NCBI RefSeq assembly: GCF_031458395.1
Contig: NZ_JAVDYJ010000001.1
Location: 1,302,001-1,366,000 of the forward strand
Length of the DNA stretch: 64,000 nt
Direction: 5' to 3'
From: Enteractinococcus fodinae
Lineage (GTDB): Bacteria; Actinomycetota; Actinomycetes; Actinomycetales; Micrococcaceae
Part shown: one piece after another, positions 44,770 through 54,565 of the stretch
How positions within the stretch are numbered: the first letter of the stretch is position 1
Layout of the letters: each line of letters opens with the position of its first letter
Program-made: the position numbers and the translations under genes
The notes under the pieces: model-generated
Database searches by the model: none
What the model saw: only the letters and a program-made list of their open reading frames with translations
Told to the model about the DNA's origin: nothing

Positions 44770-45936
44770 GTGTCCACGCCCAACCTGTCAACCCCCAACC
44801 CGGTCACCAATCGCGCCCAGCTTCGCTTCGCGCGACGCATCGTGGTCAAAATTGGGTCCTCATCGCTAACCGATGGTCAGGGGAGCGTCTCCATCCCTGC
44901 GATCGACGCCCTCACGCGCGTGGTCGGTCAGTTGTATCACGGGGGAGCACAAGTTGTTTTAGTCTCCTCTGGTGCGATAGCTGCCGGCTTCAGGCCACTC
45001 GGACTGGAGAAACGACCCAAAGACTTAGCCACCCAACAAGCTGCAGCCGCAGTCGGCCAGAGCCGCCTGATGGCCCAGTATTCTGAATCGTTTTGGAAGC
45101 ACTCCATCAGTGTCGCCCAGGTGTTGCTAACCGCCGAAGATCTTATGCGGCGCACCCAATACAACAACGCGTTTCGTAGCCTCAACCGCCTGCTGAACCT
45201 CGGGATCGTGCCGGTGGTCAATGAAAATGACGCGGTGGCCACGCACGAAATTCGGTTCGGCGATAACGATCGCCTTGCCGCGTTAGTCGCCTCGGTCGTC
45301 AAAGCCGACGCCCTGTTGATGCTCACCGACGTGGATGCCCTCTATGACGGACCCCCAACCGAGGCCGGGGCACGCCGTATCGCCAACGTTTCAGCCGATG
45401 CCAACCTGTCCCATATTTCGGTGGGGGATAGCGGCTCGGCCATCGGCACCGGTGGCATGGTGACAAAGCTCCAAGCGGCCTCGATTGCCACTGATGCTGG
45501 CATCCCGACGTTCTTGACATCGGCAGAAAACGCACAAGCCGCTATTGATGGCCAAGACATCGGGACGTGGTTTGCTTCTCGGGGGGAACGGAAATCTGCC
45601 CGCAACGCCTGGCTGGCACACATGGCGGTCTCCCGGGGCCGGATCATGATCGATGACGGCGCGGTGGAAGCCATCACTGTTCGACGCCGGTCGCTCTTGC
45701 CGGCGGGGCTTATCGGTGTTACGGGGACGTTTGAGTCGGGCGATGTGGTAGAAATCGTGAACTCGCACGGTACTGTGGTGGCCCGCGGGCTGACGAACTA
45801 CTCGGTGACCGAGCTGCCGGCAATGGTTGGCAAATCCACCCAACAGCTGCGCGAAGAACTCGGCCCAGAATACGATCGCGTTGTGGTGCACACCGATGAC
45901 ACGGTCATCGTGAAGCAGACGACACTGACCAGTTAA
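44770..45936 (+). CDS. proB: Glutamate 5-kinase
   Basis: The 388-residue enzyme phosphorylates glutamate in proline synthesis. The amino-acid kinase domain includes VVKIGSSSLT (about 23-32), VLVSSGAIAAGF, ENDAVATHEIRFGDND and the glycine-rich GTGGMVTKLQAA. A C-terminal PUA domain (about 290-375, GRIMIDDGAVEAI) is present. GTG 44770 is chosen because it follows obgE by 11 bp and gives a normal N-terminus; no strong ribosome binding site is seen (AGAAAG upstream). Confidence 0.93.
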   Translation: MSTPNLSTPNPVTNRAQLRFARRIVVKIGSSSLTDGQGSVSIPAIDALTRVVGQLYHGGAQVVLVSSGAIAAGFRPLGLEKRPKDLATQQAAAAVGQSRLMAQYSESFWKHSISVAQVLLTAEDLMRRTQYNNAFRSLNRLLNLGIVPVVNENDAVATHEIRFGDNDRLAALVASVVKADALLMLTDVDALYDGPPTEAGARRIANVSADANLSHISVGDSGSAIGTGGMVTKLQAASIATDAGIPTFLTSAENAQAAIDGQDIGTWFASRGERKSARNAWLAHMAVSRGRIMIDDGAVEAITVRRRSLLPAGLIGVTGTFESGDVVEIVNSHGTVVARGLTNYSVTELPAMVGKSTQQLREELGPEYDRVVVHTDDTVIVKQTTLTS

Positions 45937-45957
45937 CACACCAGCTACAATCAAACC

Positions 45958-47226
45958 ATGACCGCTACACACCAGTCCGTGACCCAACAGATCGCAGCGA
46001 TCACGAAGGCTGCACGTCAAGCCCAGAAGTCCTTAGCCGGCGCATCACGTGCCGACAAAGACGCCGCTTTGGCGGCCATGGCCAATGCCATCGACACCAA
46101 CCGGGCAAAAATCTTAGAAGCCAACGCAACCGATCTTGACCGCGGCAAGGAGAATAACACTCCGGCCGCGCTCCTGGATCGTCTGCAGCTCACCGATGAC
46201 CGCATTGACGGGTTGGTGTCTGCCCTGGGGGATCTAGCCAGCTTGCCGGATCCGATCGGGAACGTGGTCCGCGGCAACAACTTGCCCAACGGTATCCGCC
46301 TGCAGCAGGTGCGCGTTCCGCTGGGGGTCGTCGGAGCGATCTATGAAGCCCGCCCGAATGTCACCGTTGACATCGCCGGGATCGGCATCAAATCCGGCAA
46401 CGCTGTCATTTTGCGCGGCGGCTCGGCAGCAGAAACCACCAACGGGGTGACCATCGGGGTGCTGCGCGACGCGCTGGAAAGCCAAGGACTCCCCGCCGAC
46501 CTCGTTCAGGGGATTGATGAGCTGGGTCGCGAAGGTGCCAATGCGCTGATGACCTACCGCCGCGGTGTCGATGTGCTCATCCCTCGTGGCGGCCCGGGCC
46601 TGATCCGTGCGGTCGTTGAAAACGCCGCCGTACCCGTCATCGAGACCGGCGCCGGCGTTGGTCACGTCTATGTGGACGCCTCCGCCGATCCGCAAAAGGC
46701 CGTCGACATTGTCTTCAACTCCAAGACACACCGGCCATCGGTATGCAACGCGGCCGAAACCGTTTTGATTCATCGCGATGCGAAAGACACCGGTATCAAA
46801 GTACTGACAGCCCTCCAGGACGCTGGAGTGGTGTTACACGTGGATCCCACGGCAGCGACCTGGGTCTCTGATGCGGTAGCGGCCACCGAAGACGACTGGT
46901 CCACCGAATACCTCGACATGGAAATGTCAGTCAAGATCGTGGGTGACATCGACGAGGCCATCGAGCACGTGGAAACCTACTCGACGCGTCACACCGAGGT
47001 CATCGTCACCGAAAATCTCTCCAACGCCGACCGGTACATCGCTGAGGTTGATGCAGCAGTCGTGATGGTGAACGCCTCCTCGCGCTTCACCGACGGTGGA
47101 CAGTTCGGCTTGGGCGCTGAAATCGGCATTTCGACCCAGAAACTGCACGCCCGCGGCCCCATGGGTCTAGAAGAACTCACCTCGACCAAATGGATCCTGC
47201 GCGGCGACGGACAAATCCGACACTAG
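45958..47226 (+). CDS. proA: Gamma-glutamyl phosphate reductase
   Basis: The 422-residue aldehyde-dehydrogenase-fold enzyme reduces glutamyl 5-phosphate to the semialdehyde. The catalytic cysteine is in HRPSVCNAAETVL (near 265), with VGAIYEARPNVTVD and RGGSAAETTN upstream. Although it follows proB by 21 bp, ATG 45958 lacks a ribosome binding site and has TACAAT (45946-45951) 6 nt upstream, so a leaderless internal promoter is plausible in addition to read-through from proB. Confidence 0.96.
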   Translation: MTATHQSVTQQIAAITKAARQAQKSLAGASRADKDAALAAMANAIDTNRAKILEANATDLDRGKENNTPAALLDRLQLTDDRIDGLVSALGDLASLPDPIGNVVRGNNLPNGIRLQQVRVPLGVVGAIYEARPNVTVDIAGIGIKSGNAVILRGGSAAETTNGVTIGVLRDALESQGLPADLVQGIDELGREGANALMTYRRGVDVLIPRGGPGLIRAVVENAAVPVIETGAGVGHVYVDASADPQKAVDIVFNSKTHRPSVCNAAETVLIHRDAKDTGIKVLTALQDAGVVLHVDPTAATWVSDAVAATEDDWSTEYLDMEMSVKIVGDIDEAIEHVETYSTRHTEVIVTENLSNADRYIAEVDAAVVMVNASSRFTDGGQFGLGAEIGISTQKLHARGPMGLEELTSTKWILRGDGQIRH

Positions 47227-47308
47227 CCAAGACACCGTCACCATGACCGAATAAAAATTCGGTAAGCTGGCCTACTAGCAACACTCGTATCTACAGGAGT
47301 ACACACCC

Positions 47309-47518
47309 ATGGAACTGTTCCTTGCAACAGCAGAAGAAACTGTCGTCAACGAACTGCCCGTTGACCCGCTCGTCTACGGCATCGCGATCTTTGCCGCGCT
47401 GATGTTCCTGCTGTTGGCAATCATGTCGCTACGTTCTGTCGCGATTCGCCCAGACACTCCCGCATCGACTGATGTAGCACAGCCACACCAGGGCGCCTCT
47501 ACCCCTTCAAACCGCTAA
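47309..47518 (+). CDS. Small single-pass membrane protein
   Basis: The 69-residue protein has one clear membrane segment ([20 protein letters not shown], about 19-38) between a short acidic N-terminus and a Ser/Thr/Pro-rich tail. An ACAGGAG lies before ATG 47309. I do not recognise a named family; small membrane proteins at this position between proA and nadD occur in Micrococcaceae as I recall. It is followed by nadD after 7 bp and is probably co-transcribed with it. Confidence 0.7.
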   Translation: MELFLATAEETVVNELPVDPLVYGIAIFAALMFLLLAIMSLRSVAIRPDTPASTDVAQPHQGASTPSNR

Positions 47519-47525
47519 CGCGCCT

Positions 47526-48221
47526 GTGACAAAACCTCTGCACCGCACACCCCCTGCCCGCCGCACTCGGTTGGGCATCATGGGAGGCACTTTCGACCCC
47601 ATTCACCACGGACACCTCGTGGCTGCAAGTGAGGTCGCTGCAGAGTTTGATCTTGACGAAGTCGTTTTCGTGCCGACCGGCCGACCCTGGCAAAAATCGG
47701 GCCGAGACGTCTCACCCCAAGAACATCGCTACTTGATGACCGTGATCGCCACCGCGTCGAACCCTCGGTTCTCGGTATCTCGAGTTGATATCGACCGCGG
47801 CGGCCAAACCTACACGGCCGACACGTTGGACGATATCCAAACGTTGCGCCCCGATGCAGACTTATTCTTCATCACCGGCGCAGATGCGATGGAACAAATC
47901 ATGACCTGGAAAAACGTCGACCAGCTGTGGGGTAAAGCCCACTTCGTTGGGGTCTCGCGGCCAGGTCATGAACTCACCGACTTCGGCCTGTCCGAAGAGG
48001 TTTCCCTGATGGAAATCCCCGCGATGGCGATCTCGTCGACTGACTGTCGGGAACGCGTCGCCGAGGGCAAGCCTGTCTGGTATCTGGTGCCCGATGGGGT
48101 GGTGCAATACATTGGCAAGTACGGTCTGTATATCGATCCCAATGGAAGAATTGCGCGACCGAACACGACACCGCAAACGCCCGTATCACTGAACAACCGA
48201 CCGGAGGAAGCCGATGAGTAA
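47526..48221 (+). CDS. nadD: Nicotinate-nucleotide adenylyltransferase
   Basis: The 231-residue enzyme makes nicotinate adenine dinucleotide from NaMN and ATP in NAD synthesis. [18 protein letters not shown] (about 17-34) contains the HxGH nucleotidyltransferase motif, and the second motif [13 protein letters not shown] (near 167) is present. GTG 47526 is 7 nt after the preceding stop. The end overlaps the next gene by 8 nt. The nadD-rsfS-gpgP order matches M. tuberculosis Rv2421c-Rv2419c as I recall. Confidence 0.94.
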   Translation: MTKPLHRTPPARRTRLGIMGGTFDPIHHGHLVAASEVAAEFDLDEVVFVPTGRPWQKSGRDVSPQEHRYLMTVIATASNPRFSVSRVDIDRGGQTYTADTLDDIQTLRPDADLFFITGADAMEQIMTWKNVDQLWGKAHFVGVSRPGHELTDFGLSEEVSLMEIPAMAISSTDCRERVAEGKPVWYLVPDGVVQYIGKYGLYIDPNGRIARPNTTPQTPVSLNNRPEEADE

Positions 48222-49548
48222 TCCTTATCCTTCCCGCCGAGAATTACGGCTCCAACGCGAACGTGCCGAGCGCGCGAAGCTACGGGACGCAGAAATCCAG
48301 CGGTGGTCCGAAGAAGTCGAACAGCGCGACACAACGCCAACTGAAAAACCGCAGCCCGTTCCGGCAGCCCTTGAAGACACCGAGGACACTGGTGACGAAA
48401 ACGCAACACCGGTTCCACCACTGGATCCCATACCTCAGCCCGAGGATGACACGCCAGCAGAAGAAGTCGCCGAAACTCCTGCGGAACGTCGACGTCGACG
48501 GGCCGATTCAGCCGTCACGTCCACCGGGATGCTGCCGATTATCAGCAAGCCTGTCGATGAGACCAAGTCAGGCAAACCACGCTCGCGTCGTGAAGCTCGC
48601 AAGTTTGACGCTCAACGCGCAGCCGAACGACGAGCCGAAGTGGAACGCCTCCATCGAGAGCAAGGCGAAGCAGAAGCCAAAGCTCGCCGCCGTGCCACTG
48701 CACCCCAGACCACACCGGCACCGGCACCGGCCATAACGCCCCTAGAGACCGACCCGACACCTGCCGAGCAATCCATTGAATCGGCTGACGAAGAAGTGCT
48801 GGATGTCGAAATTACCGGCATGCACGATCTGTCAGCCACCGAGATCACCGACCTCAGCGGTCTCGATACGATCGAAATCCGGCGGGCAGAACTTCGCGCT
48901 GAAACTGAACGTCTCACCCAAGAGATCATTGAGCTTGGGGAGAGTAACCCCAACGTCATCGATCCCAAGCTGCTTCGCCGCCAGAAAGAGCTCGCCGAGA
49001 AATCTCAAGAGCTCCAGGACCTAGAAACAGCGGCTATTGAACTCGTGGAATCCGAGAACCAGGATGCCGGGGACGACTCCTCTGAGGCCACAGCAGAGGA
49101 TATAGCTGACCAGCCCCAAGCCGAGCCTGACACAGCTGAAGTTGCAACTGCGGCAGTACCAGCCCAAGAGGAGAAGGCCTCCGCATCAGAGCAGTCCGAG
49201 AAGACCACTCCGGGGCGCGGCCGTCGCAGACGCCGGTCTACTCAAGGCCCGTTTGTTACTGGCCCGTTTAAGATCGACGAAGAAAAAGCAGCCGACACTA
49301 AGTCACCGGAAGAACCGTCCCGTGAGACCAAGAAACCACCCCTGGCAGAGTTCATTCGTGCACCGGTCGAACCGGAGCCAGAACGTGACCCGCGTGAACC
49401 GTTAGAAGCAAGTTCTGCACACGGTTTAGACACCCTTGATGCTAAAGACGTCGAAGCCCCGGAGCGCAGACTTCGCATGTCGGCAATTATCATGTTTGCT
49501 ATTGGTCTCATTGCATTAATCATCGCTATTATTCTGCTCGCCCGTTAA
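48214..49548 (+). CDS. Acidic tail-anchored membrane protein of unknown function
   Basis: The 444-residue protein starts with a basic helical segment ([18 protein letters not shown]), followed by long acidic, Pro/Ala-rich disordered stretches, several Arg-rich patches (RRRRRAD, RGRRRRR) and a coiled-coil-like segment near 230-290 ([16 protein letters not shown]). A single C-terminal membrane segment ([20 protein letters not shown]) follows, so it is predicted to be tail-anchored with the bulk in the cytoplasm. No enzymatic motif is visible. It overlaps nadD by 8 nt and precedes rsfS by 16 bp. Confidence 0.75.
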   Translation: MSNPYPSRRELRLQRERAERAKLRDAEIQRWSEEVEQRDTTPTEKPQPVPAALEDTEDTGDENATPVPPLDPIPQPEDDTPAEEVAETPAERRRRRADSAVTSTGMLPIISKPVDETKSGKPRSRREARKFDAQRAAERRAEVERLHREQGEAEAKARRRATAPQTTPAPAPAITPLETDPTPAEQSIESADEEVLDVEITGMHDLSATEITDLSGLDTIEIRRAELRAETERLTQEIIELGESNPNVIDPKLLRRQKELAEKSQELQDLETAAIELVESENQDAGDDSSEATAEDIADQPQAEPDTAEVATAAVPAQEEKASASEQSEKTTPGRGRRRRRSTQGPFVTGPFKIDEEKAADTKSPEEPSRETKKPPLAEFIRAPVEPEPERDPREPLEASSAHGLDTLDAKDVEAPERRLRMSAIIMFAIGLIALIIAIILLAR

Positions 49549-49564
49549 CTTTCTAAGGAGCTTC

Positions 49565-49942
49565 GTGGCAGTACCCGAACCCACACTCAAGGCGCTACAC
49601 ATCGCCTCCAATGCCGCAGCCGAGCGACAAGCCGAAAACATTTCCGCGGTAGACGTGGCCGACCGGTTGGGCATTACCGACGCGTTCTTTTTTGCATCAG
49701 CGCAAACCGAACGACAAGTCAAATCGATTATCGAAGAAATCGAAGATGCACTACGTGAACAGCTTGAGTTGAAGCCGCTACGTCGCGAAGGTCAGACTGA
49801 AGGCCGCTGGGTGCTGCTGGATTACGGTCATTTCGTGATTCATATCCAACACAACGAAGAGCGCGAAAACTACGCACTAGACCGTCTCTGGTCTGATGCG
49901 CCACAAATTGATCTCCCGCAAGCTGATGAACCACAAAGCTGA
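49565..49942 (+). CDS. rsfS: Ribosomal silencing factor RsfS
   Basis: The 125-residue protein binds L14 and blocks subunit joining when nutrients are low. Family motifs are ADRLGITDAFFFASAQTERQVKSI (split, about 37-60) and the C-terminal WVLLDYGHFVIHI with the following FxxExRxxYxLDxLW-type NYALDRLWSDAP. GTG 49565 has AAGGAG. It is followed by the phosphatase gene after 18 bp. Confidence 0.94.
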   Translation: MAVPEPTLKALHIASNAAAERQAENISAVDVADRLGITDAFFFASAQTERQVKSIIEEIEDALREQLELKPLRREGQTEGRWVLLDYGHFVIHIQHNEERENYALDRLWSDAPQIDLPQADEPQS

Positions 49943-49960
49943 ATAGGTGAGACTGTAGAG

Positions 49961-50557
49961 ATGAAAACGATCGTGTTCCTACGCCACGGCCAAACCGACT
50001 GGAACCTCAACGGGAAGTTCCAGGGGCAACAAGATATCCCGCTCAATGAAACCGGGCACGCCCAAGCACGCGAAGCTGCCCACCGGTGGGGACACACGGA
50101 GTTCGACGCGGCCATCGTGTCGCCATTGAAACGCGCCCATGATACTGCGCGCATCCTACTTCGCGACCGTCACGTCCCCTGCGTACTCGAAGAAAATATT
50201 CAAGAGACCGCCGGGGGCGAATGGGAAGGCCTGCTCTTTACTGAGATTGCCGAACGATGGCCCGATGAGCACGCCGCATTCCGCCTGCCCGATCTGGACG
50301 CCGGCCCCGTTGGTGGTGAAACACCTCGCCAGTCTGGTGGCAGAACCGCTCGGGCCGTCATCGAAGCGCTCAAGGAAGCAAACGTCTTACTAGTTGTTTC
50401 CCATGGCAACGCTATGCGCGCCGCTGCACATCTGCTGGTCGGATATGCGGACGAAGATTATGCAAGCGTGCCGCGGTTATCGAATTGTCGGGCACACGTG
50501 CTGCAGTCAGATAGCGGCGAACACGGTTCATTTACTCTAACGCAAACCAGTGTTTAA
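49961..50557 (+). CDS. Histidine phosphatase, GpgP-like
   Basis: The 198-residue branch-1 histidine phosphatase has FLRHGQTDWN with the phosphoacceptor His near 9, SPLKRAHDTA, and the second catalytic histidine in VVSHGNAMRAAAHLL. In mycobacteria the gene after rsfS encodes glucosyl-3-phosphoglycerate phosphatase (GpgP, Rv2419c), an early step toward methylglucose lipopolysaccharides; context makes that the best guess, but broad phosphatases cannot be excluded. The end of the core block lies here, just before tRNA-Ala. Confidence 0.85.
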   Translation: MKTIVFLRHGQTDWNLNGKFQGQQDIPLNETGHAQAREAAHRWGHTEFDAAIVSPLKRAHDTARILLRDRHVPCVLEENIQETAGGEWEGLLFTEIAERWPDEHAAFRLPDLDAGPVGGETPRQSGGRTARAVIEALKEANVLLVVSHGNAMRAAAHLLVGYADEDYASVPRLSNCRAHVLQSDSGEHGSFTLTQTSV

Positions 50558-50586
50558 GATCACGCGAGCATAGCGACACTACGAAT

Positions 50587-50614
50587 TTGTTTTCGAAATG
50601 AAGCTATGTATACT
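50587..50614 (+). promoter_or_regulatory. Promoter of tRNA-Ala
   Basis: TTGTTT (50587-50592) and TATACT (50609-50614) are 16 bp apart. Transcription near 50621 leaves about 34 nt before the tRNA. Confidence 0.6.
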
Positions 50615-50654
50615 AGAGGATGTTGCCCAGCAGGGCGGCACAAAAACTTGATAC

Positions 50655-50727
50655 GGGGCTATGGCGCAGTTGGTAGCGCGCTTCCGTGGCACGGAAGAGG
50701 TCAGGGGTTCGAATCCCCTTAGCTCCA
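50655..50727 (+). tRNA. tRNA-Ala (anticodon GGC)
   Basis: The acceptor GGGGCTA pairs with TAGCTCC (one G-U pair), discriminator A; anticodon stem CTTCC/GGAAG encloses GTGGCAC; the T arm is AGGGG-TTCGAAT-CCCCT. CCA is not encoded. A fragment closely resembling its 3' half occurs at 55135-55170 on the other strand. Confidence 0.96.
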
Positions 50728-50733
50728 CGTTAG

Positions 50734-50777
50734 AAATCTCGGGAAGTCGTCGGAACGATCTCCCGAGATTTTCTTTT
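50734..50777 (+). terminator. Intrinsic terminator of tRNA-Ala
   Basis: An 11-bp stem (50734-50744 with 50761-50771), 16-nt loop, and TTCTTTT tail follow the tRNA directly. Confidence 0.88.
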
Positions 50778-50905
50778 AACCCCTGGGTCGCTGCGTTGCG
50801 AACCAGGGTTGAAACCGTTAATCATTCCGCGGCACAACCAGCACATCGAGTGCGCTTCAATAACCGCGCAGCTGTCTTCCGTCGCTATCGTCTAATGTGT
50901 TGTAT

Positions 50906-51286
50906 ATGACTATCGAGGAACTCCTGGCACTCGAACATCGCGGATGGAAGTCCCTTTGCGAGGGGACCGGAGCAGACTTTTACGCTCAGATCATGACACC
51001 AGATGCGGTAATGCTTCTTTCCCATGGGGTCGTGTTAGATCGCGATGCGGTGCTTGGTTCCCTCAACAACGCACCGCCGTGGGACCGGTACGAAATTCGC
51101 GACGAACGGCTTCTCCGATTGACTGAAGACACCGCCGCACTGGTCTACACCGGTCACGCTTTCCGGGCGGGCGAACCCGAGTTCCTTGCGCTAATGTCGA
51201 GCGTCTACATCCGTCAAAACGGTGCGTGGCGGTTAGTGTTGTATCAACAGACGCCCATCCCTGCCTCAAAAGAGCCAGAGCGGTAA
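50906..51286 (+). CDS. NTF2-like (DUF4440-type) protein
   Basis: The 126-residue protein fits an NTF2-like cone fold: an N-terminal helix (TIEELLALEHRGWKSLCEG), DFYAQIMTPDAVMLLSHG, DERLLRLTEDTAALVYTGHAF and a C-terminal VYIRQNGAWRLVLYQQTP strand pair. DUF4440 members include SgcJ/ketosteroid-isomerase-like proteins without uniform function. ATG 50906 has no ribosome binding site; TAATGT (50893-50898) is 7 nt upstream, consistent with a leaderless mRNA. Confidence 0.75.
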   Translation: MTIEELLALEHRGWKSLCEGTGADFYAQIMTPDAVMLLSHGVVLDRDAVLGSLNNAPPWDRYEIRDERLLRLTEDTAALVYTGHAFRAGEPEFLALMSSVYIRQNGAWRLVLYQQTPIPASKEPER

Positions 51287-51338
51287 TGACCCTTGTCACG
51301 GGTGGTAGGCAGGGTTGTGGGCCACTAGACTACCCACC

Positions 51339-53450
51339 ATGGTTACGTCACACTCAGCAAACTCACAGCCTGCACCCGAGTATTTCACTGGCTCAGCTCC
51401 GCGTAGAGCTTTGAGCCTGACGGCACTGCTCGTGGTCGGTGCCCTAGGACTCAGCGCTTGTGGGCCGGGATACGATGAGCCCACGGAAGCCGCCGAGCAA
51501 TTCGCTGACCACCTGGAATCGAAACAGCTCGAAGCCCTCAACGACACAGCATTGGCCGATGGCTCCACGCAGCCCGCAACTCTCGCGGAAGCCACCGAAT
51601 CGCTAGCTCGCTACCCGCGGTCGGTCAGCCTAGACTCGGCAAGCGTCGATGAAGCCGATCAGGCATCCGATGAAGATCCGGTCACAGCGACTGCGCAGTA
51701 TACGGTGACTTGGGATCTATCCAGCACCGGCAGTGAAAGTGAAGCTTCGGCCGACGAGGAAGAGCCTTCTGAGGACGCCTGGTCTTACACCACCGAGACC
51801 ACTTTGGTATGGCATGACGAGTCTGAGCAGTGGCGACCGCTGCTCCAAGCGGACACATTGATACCCGGGTTGGCCGAAGGCGGTCGTGTAGAAGTGACCG
51901 TTGATCCAGCACAGCGTGGTGACATTCTCGACACCCATGGTCAACCGTTGGCCACTGAGCGTCCCGTGCAGCGCATCGGGATCGATAAGACACATGTGCT
52001 CGATAGCCTGGCTGCTGAGGGGACTGAACCGTCTGATGAGGAGGTCGAAGACATGTTCACCTCATCTGCTACGGAACTAGCGGAAGCACTCGACTTGGAT
52101 GCTGAGCCGTTGGTCGAGCGTGTGCTGGCCGCCGGGGAACGCGCCTGGGTCGAGTTCATCGTGTTGCGCGACAACGCAGAAACCGATATTCCCACCGAAC
52201 AAATACAGCAAATTCTTGGTGCAACGAGTCTCGCAGACACCATGGTGCTCGGTCCGACCTCAACGTTCGCGCGCTCACTCCTGGGTTCGTACGGACAACC
52301 TTCTGCTGAACAGATTGAAGACTCCGATGGTGAATTCACTGCTGGCGTCGCCACCGGACTCTCCGGCTTACAGCGGACTTATAACGATCATCTCGCCGGC
52401 ACCGACGGGCTGGAAATTAGCGTCGATAATTCGGCAGCCCAAGACACCCCAGATGGCACACCAGCTGAATTCAGTCGACCAGCCACCGATGGGGAATCAC
52501 TCACCACCACGCTTGACCCTGAGATTCAACAGCTAGCAGAACAAAGCATAGCTGATTCCGAGGAACCGGCCGGAATGGTGGTCGTGCGACCATCGGACGG
52601 ACACATTCTGGCTGCCGCTGACGGGCCCGAAGAACTGACGTGGCCGCTGGCGATGACGGCCTCATATGCCCCCGGGTCGACCTTTAAAGTCGTCACCGCT
52701 CTGGCGATGGTACGGAATGGTCTCACCCCGGAATCTACGGTCGAGTGCCCACCCACCCTGAATGTTGATGGTTTAGAGATCTCGAACTTTGAACTGTACC
52801 CTTCCGAATACGTCGGAGACATCACCTTGGCCGATGCGATGGCCCAGTCCTGTAACACCACGTTTGTTGGCCAGCACGATGAGATCTCCGCCGAGCAGCT
52901 GCACGAGGCTGCCGCAGCCTTAGGCCTGGTCGAAGACCCTCGCGTGGGCTATGCAGGGGCCTTTTTAGGTGATGTACCTGCCGATGCGGAAGGTACCACC
53001 CATGCTGCCGGTCTCTTCGGTCAAGGGGCAGTGGAAGCCTCGCCATTGGGCATGGCTACCGTTGCCGCCTCGGTTGCTGCAGGAGAAACCATAACACCGG
53101 TGGTCGTTTCGGAACCCAGTGTTGATCCTCAGGATAACGAGCACCTACCGGTCGATGAGCCGCTGACCGCAAAAGAAGCCGAACAATTGCAGGACCTCAT
53201 GGCCGGGCCCGTCGCCTACGGCACCGTACCGATCCTGCAAGAGGTGCCGGGGTCACCTGTGTTGGCAAAGACTGGTACAGCCGAATCTGAAGCGGATGGT
53301 GAAGCGATTGCTCACACCTGGCTAATGGCAACTCAGGACGATATCGCGCTCGCGTCATTTGTGCACGACGGTGTGGGCGGGGCACAAACCAACGGCCCAA
53401 TTGTGCAAGAATTCTTGACTGAACTCCAAGACCTGGATCTGGACCAGTAG
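51339..53450 (+). CDS. Penicillin-binding transpeptidase lipoprotein (class B PBP with NTF2-like N-domain)
   Basis: The 703-residue precursor has a signal peptide ending in lipobox LSAC (Cys near 42), so it is probably lipid-anchored outside the membrane. Residues about 50-185 look like the NTF2/MecA N-terminal domain, with a Ser/Glu-rich insertion. The PBP dimerisation region starts at DPAQRGDILDTHG. The transpeptidase has SxxK in PGSTFKVVTAL, SxN in AQSCNTTF and KTGTAE near the C-terminus, all intact. It crosslinks peptidoglycan. ATG 51339 lacks a ribosome binding site and has TAGACT (51326-51331) 7 nt upstream. Confidence 0.9.
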   Translation: MVTSHSANSQPAPEYFTGSAPRRALSLTALLVVGALGLSACGPGYDEPTEAAEQFADHLESKQLEALNDTALADGSTQPATLAEATESLARYPRSVSLDSASVDEADQASDEDPVTATAQYTVTWDLSSTGSESEASADEEEPSEDAWSYTTETTLVWHDESEQWRPLLQADTLIPGLAEGGRVEVTVDPAQRGDILDTHGQPLATERPVQRIGIDKTHVLDSLAAEGTEPSDEEVEDMFTSSATELAEALDLDAEPLVERVLAAGERAWVEFIVLRDNAETDIPTEQIQQILGATSLADTMVLGPTSTFARSLLGSYGQPSAEQIEDSDGEFTAGVATGLSGLQRTYNDHLAGTDGLEISVDNSAAQDTPDGTPAEFSRPATDGESLTTTLDPEIQQLAEQSIADSEEPAGMVVVRPSDGHILAAADGPEELTWPLAMTASYAPGSTFKVVTALAMVRNGLTPESTVECPPTLNVDGLEISNFELYPSEYVGDITLADAMAQSCNTTFVGQHDEISAEQLHEAAAALGLVEDPRVGYAGAFLGDVPADAEGTTHAAGLFGQGAVEASPLGMATVAASVAAGETITPVVVSEPSVDPQDNEHLPVDEPLTAKEAEQLQDLMAGPVAYGTVPILQEVPGSPVLAKTGTAESEADGEAIAHTWLMATQDDIALASFVHDGVGGAQTNGPIVQEFLTELQDLDLDQ

Positions 53451-53477
53451 CCAACCCAGTGTGTGGGTCTGGCGTCG

Positions 53478-54221
53478 TTAGTGCTCCCCCATGGCCTGCG
53501 CATAGCGCAAGGCCTTCTCAGTGCCTTTGAACCACGGATCCCCGTGACCCGGCAGGAGCACACTGGCCGGATGCTTTTGCAGGGTTTGGAGTGACCCCAG
53601 TGCTTCGCGCGTGTTCTGGGTTGCCGCAGACGCCACGATTTGCGGGCCGGTTCTGCCCGTATATGGATCGAGCGTGACGAGCGCATCGCCGGTAATCATC
53701 ACGTCGCGATCGGCGAGGTAAAACATACAATGGCCGCGGGTGTGACCTGGCGTATGTAGTGCGACCGGGCGGCCTGGAACCGGCAGTTCGTCGCCTGAAC
53801 CAAACCGGGTGGAGGCGGACACGCCTTTGACGCGTAGTGCACCTCCGACCGCCATGCTGCCGATGATGGGCAGGGAGCGCGGGTGTAGGAACGGGTAGAC
53901 GAAACGGTTCCGCTGTGGAGTGTACCGGTAGGGATGAGCGGCTAAGCCTGCATCGGCATGATGAACATAGATCGGCACATTCCATTCGCGTTGAACACGT
54001 GCAGCAAATCCGACGTGATCAAAATGACCGTGCGTCAGAATCAGGGCGCGAACATCTTGTACGCTGCGGTCGATAGTCCTCAAAGCCTCGTGGACCGCAG
54101 CCCACATGCGAGGCAAGCCCGCATCCACCAGGGTCACCCCGTCGTCGTCTTCAATGAGATAGCAATTCACTTTGGCACGAGTAAGCACGTGCACGCCATC
54201 GGCTACATTTTGTCGAAGCAT
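53478..54221 (-). CDS. MBL-fold metallo-hydrolase
   Basis: The 247-residue metallo-beta-lactamase-fold protein has the metal motif LTHGHFDHVG (HxHxDH, near 58-67), TPGHTRGHCMFYL with the third-site histidine, and GDALVTLDP and LPGHGDPW further on. It is predicted cytosolic. The substrate is unknown; it resembles generic glyoxalase II-like hydrolases more than beta-lactamases. ATG 54221 is selected because AGGAGG lies 5 nt upstream; an upstream ATG at 54260 would disrupt this. Confidence 0.87.
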   Translation of the reverse strand: MLRQNVADGVHVLTRAKVNCYLIEDDDGVTLVDAGLPRMWAAVHEALRTIDRSVQDVRALILTHGHFDHVGFAARVQREWNVPIYVHHADAGLAAHPYRYTPQRNRFVYPFLHPRSLPIIGSMAVGGALRVKGVSASTRFGSGDELPVPGRPVALHTPGHTRGHCMFYLADRDVMITGDALVTLDPYTGRTGPQIVASAATQNTREALGSLQTLQKHPASVLLPGHGDPWFKGTEKALRYAQAMGEH

Positions 54222-54565
54222 AACAACCTCCTGCGGTAGCGCCTTCGGGGTATTGCCCAACGTGGGTTTCGATATTCGACACTAACGAATCATGACCGCC
54301 CCCAACCATGGGTCGCAATCGAAAATCTTGGCAAAGCTGGGCCACACGAGGGCCGTCTGGGTGCATCACGGTGGAACCATCCTCCGGGTGTTCAACGATC
54401 GTCTGGTCTGGTGGCCAAGGGTAAGCTGCGAGAAAGATGCTGGGGGATATGTCGCTGATTGATGGCTGGCCCCGGGACCTGGCAGCAGGTGCACGAGACC
54501 GTTAGCCTATTGGTAGCCACGTGTTACGAGTTCAAAGTGCCCCAGTATGTTCTGGAAGGACAGGT
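54222..54565. other. 344-bp divergent intergenic region
   Basis: It holds the 5' regions of the metallo-hydrolase (minus) and hemerythrin (plus) genes. I see no convincing gene, RNA or repeat. A TATGTT at 54548 region could be a -10 for the hemerythrin gene, but is too close to be certain. Confidence 0.45.
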
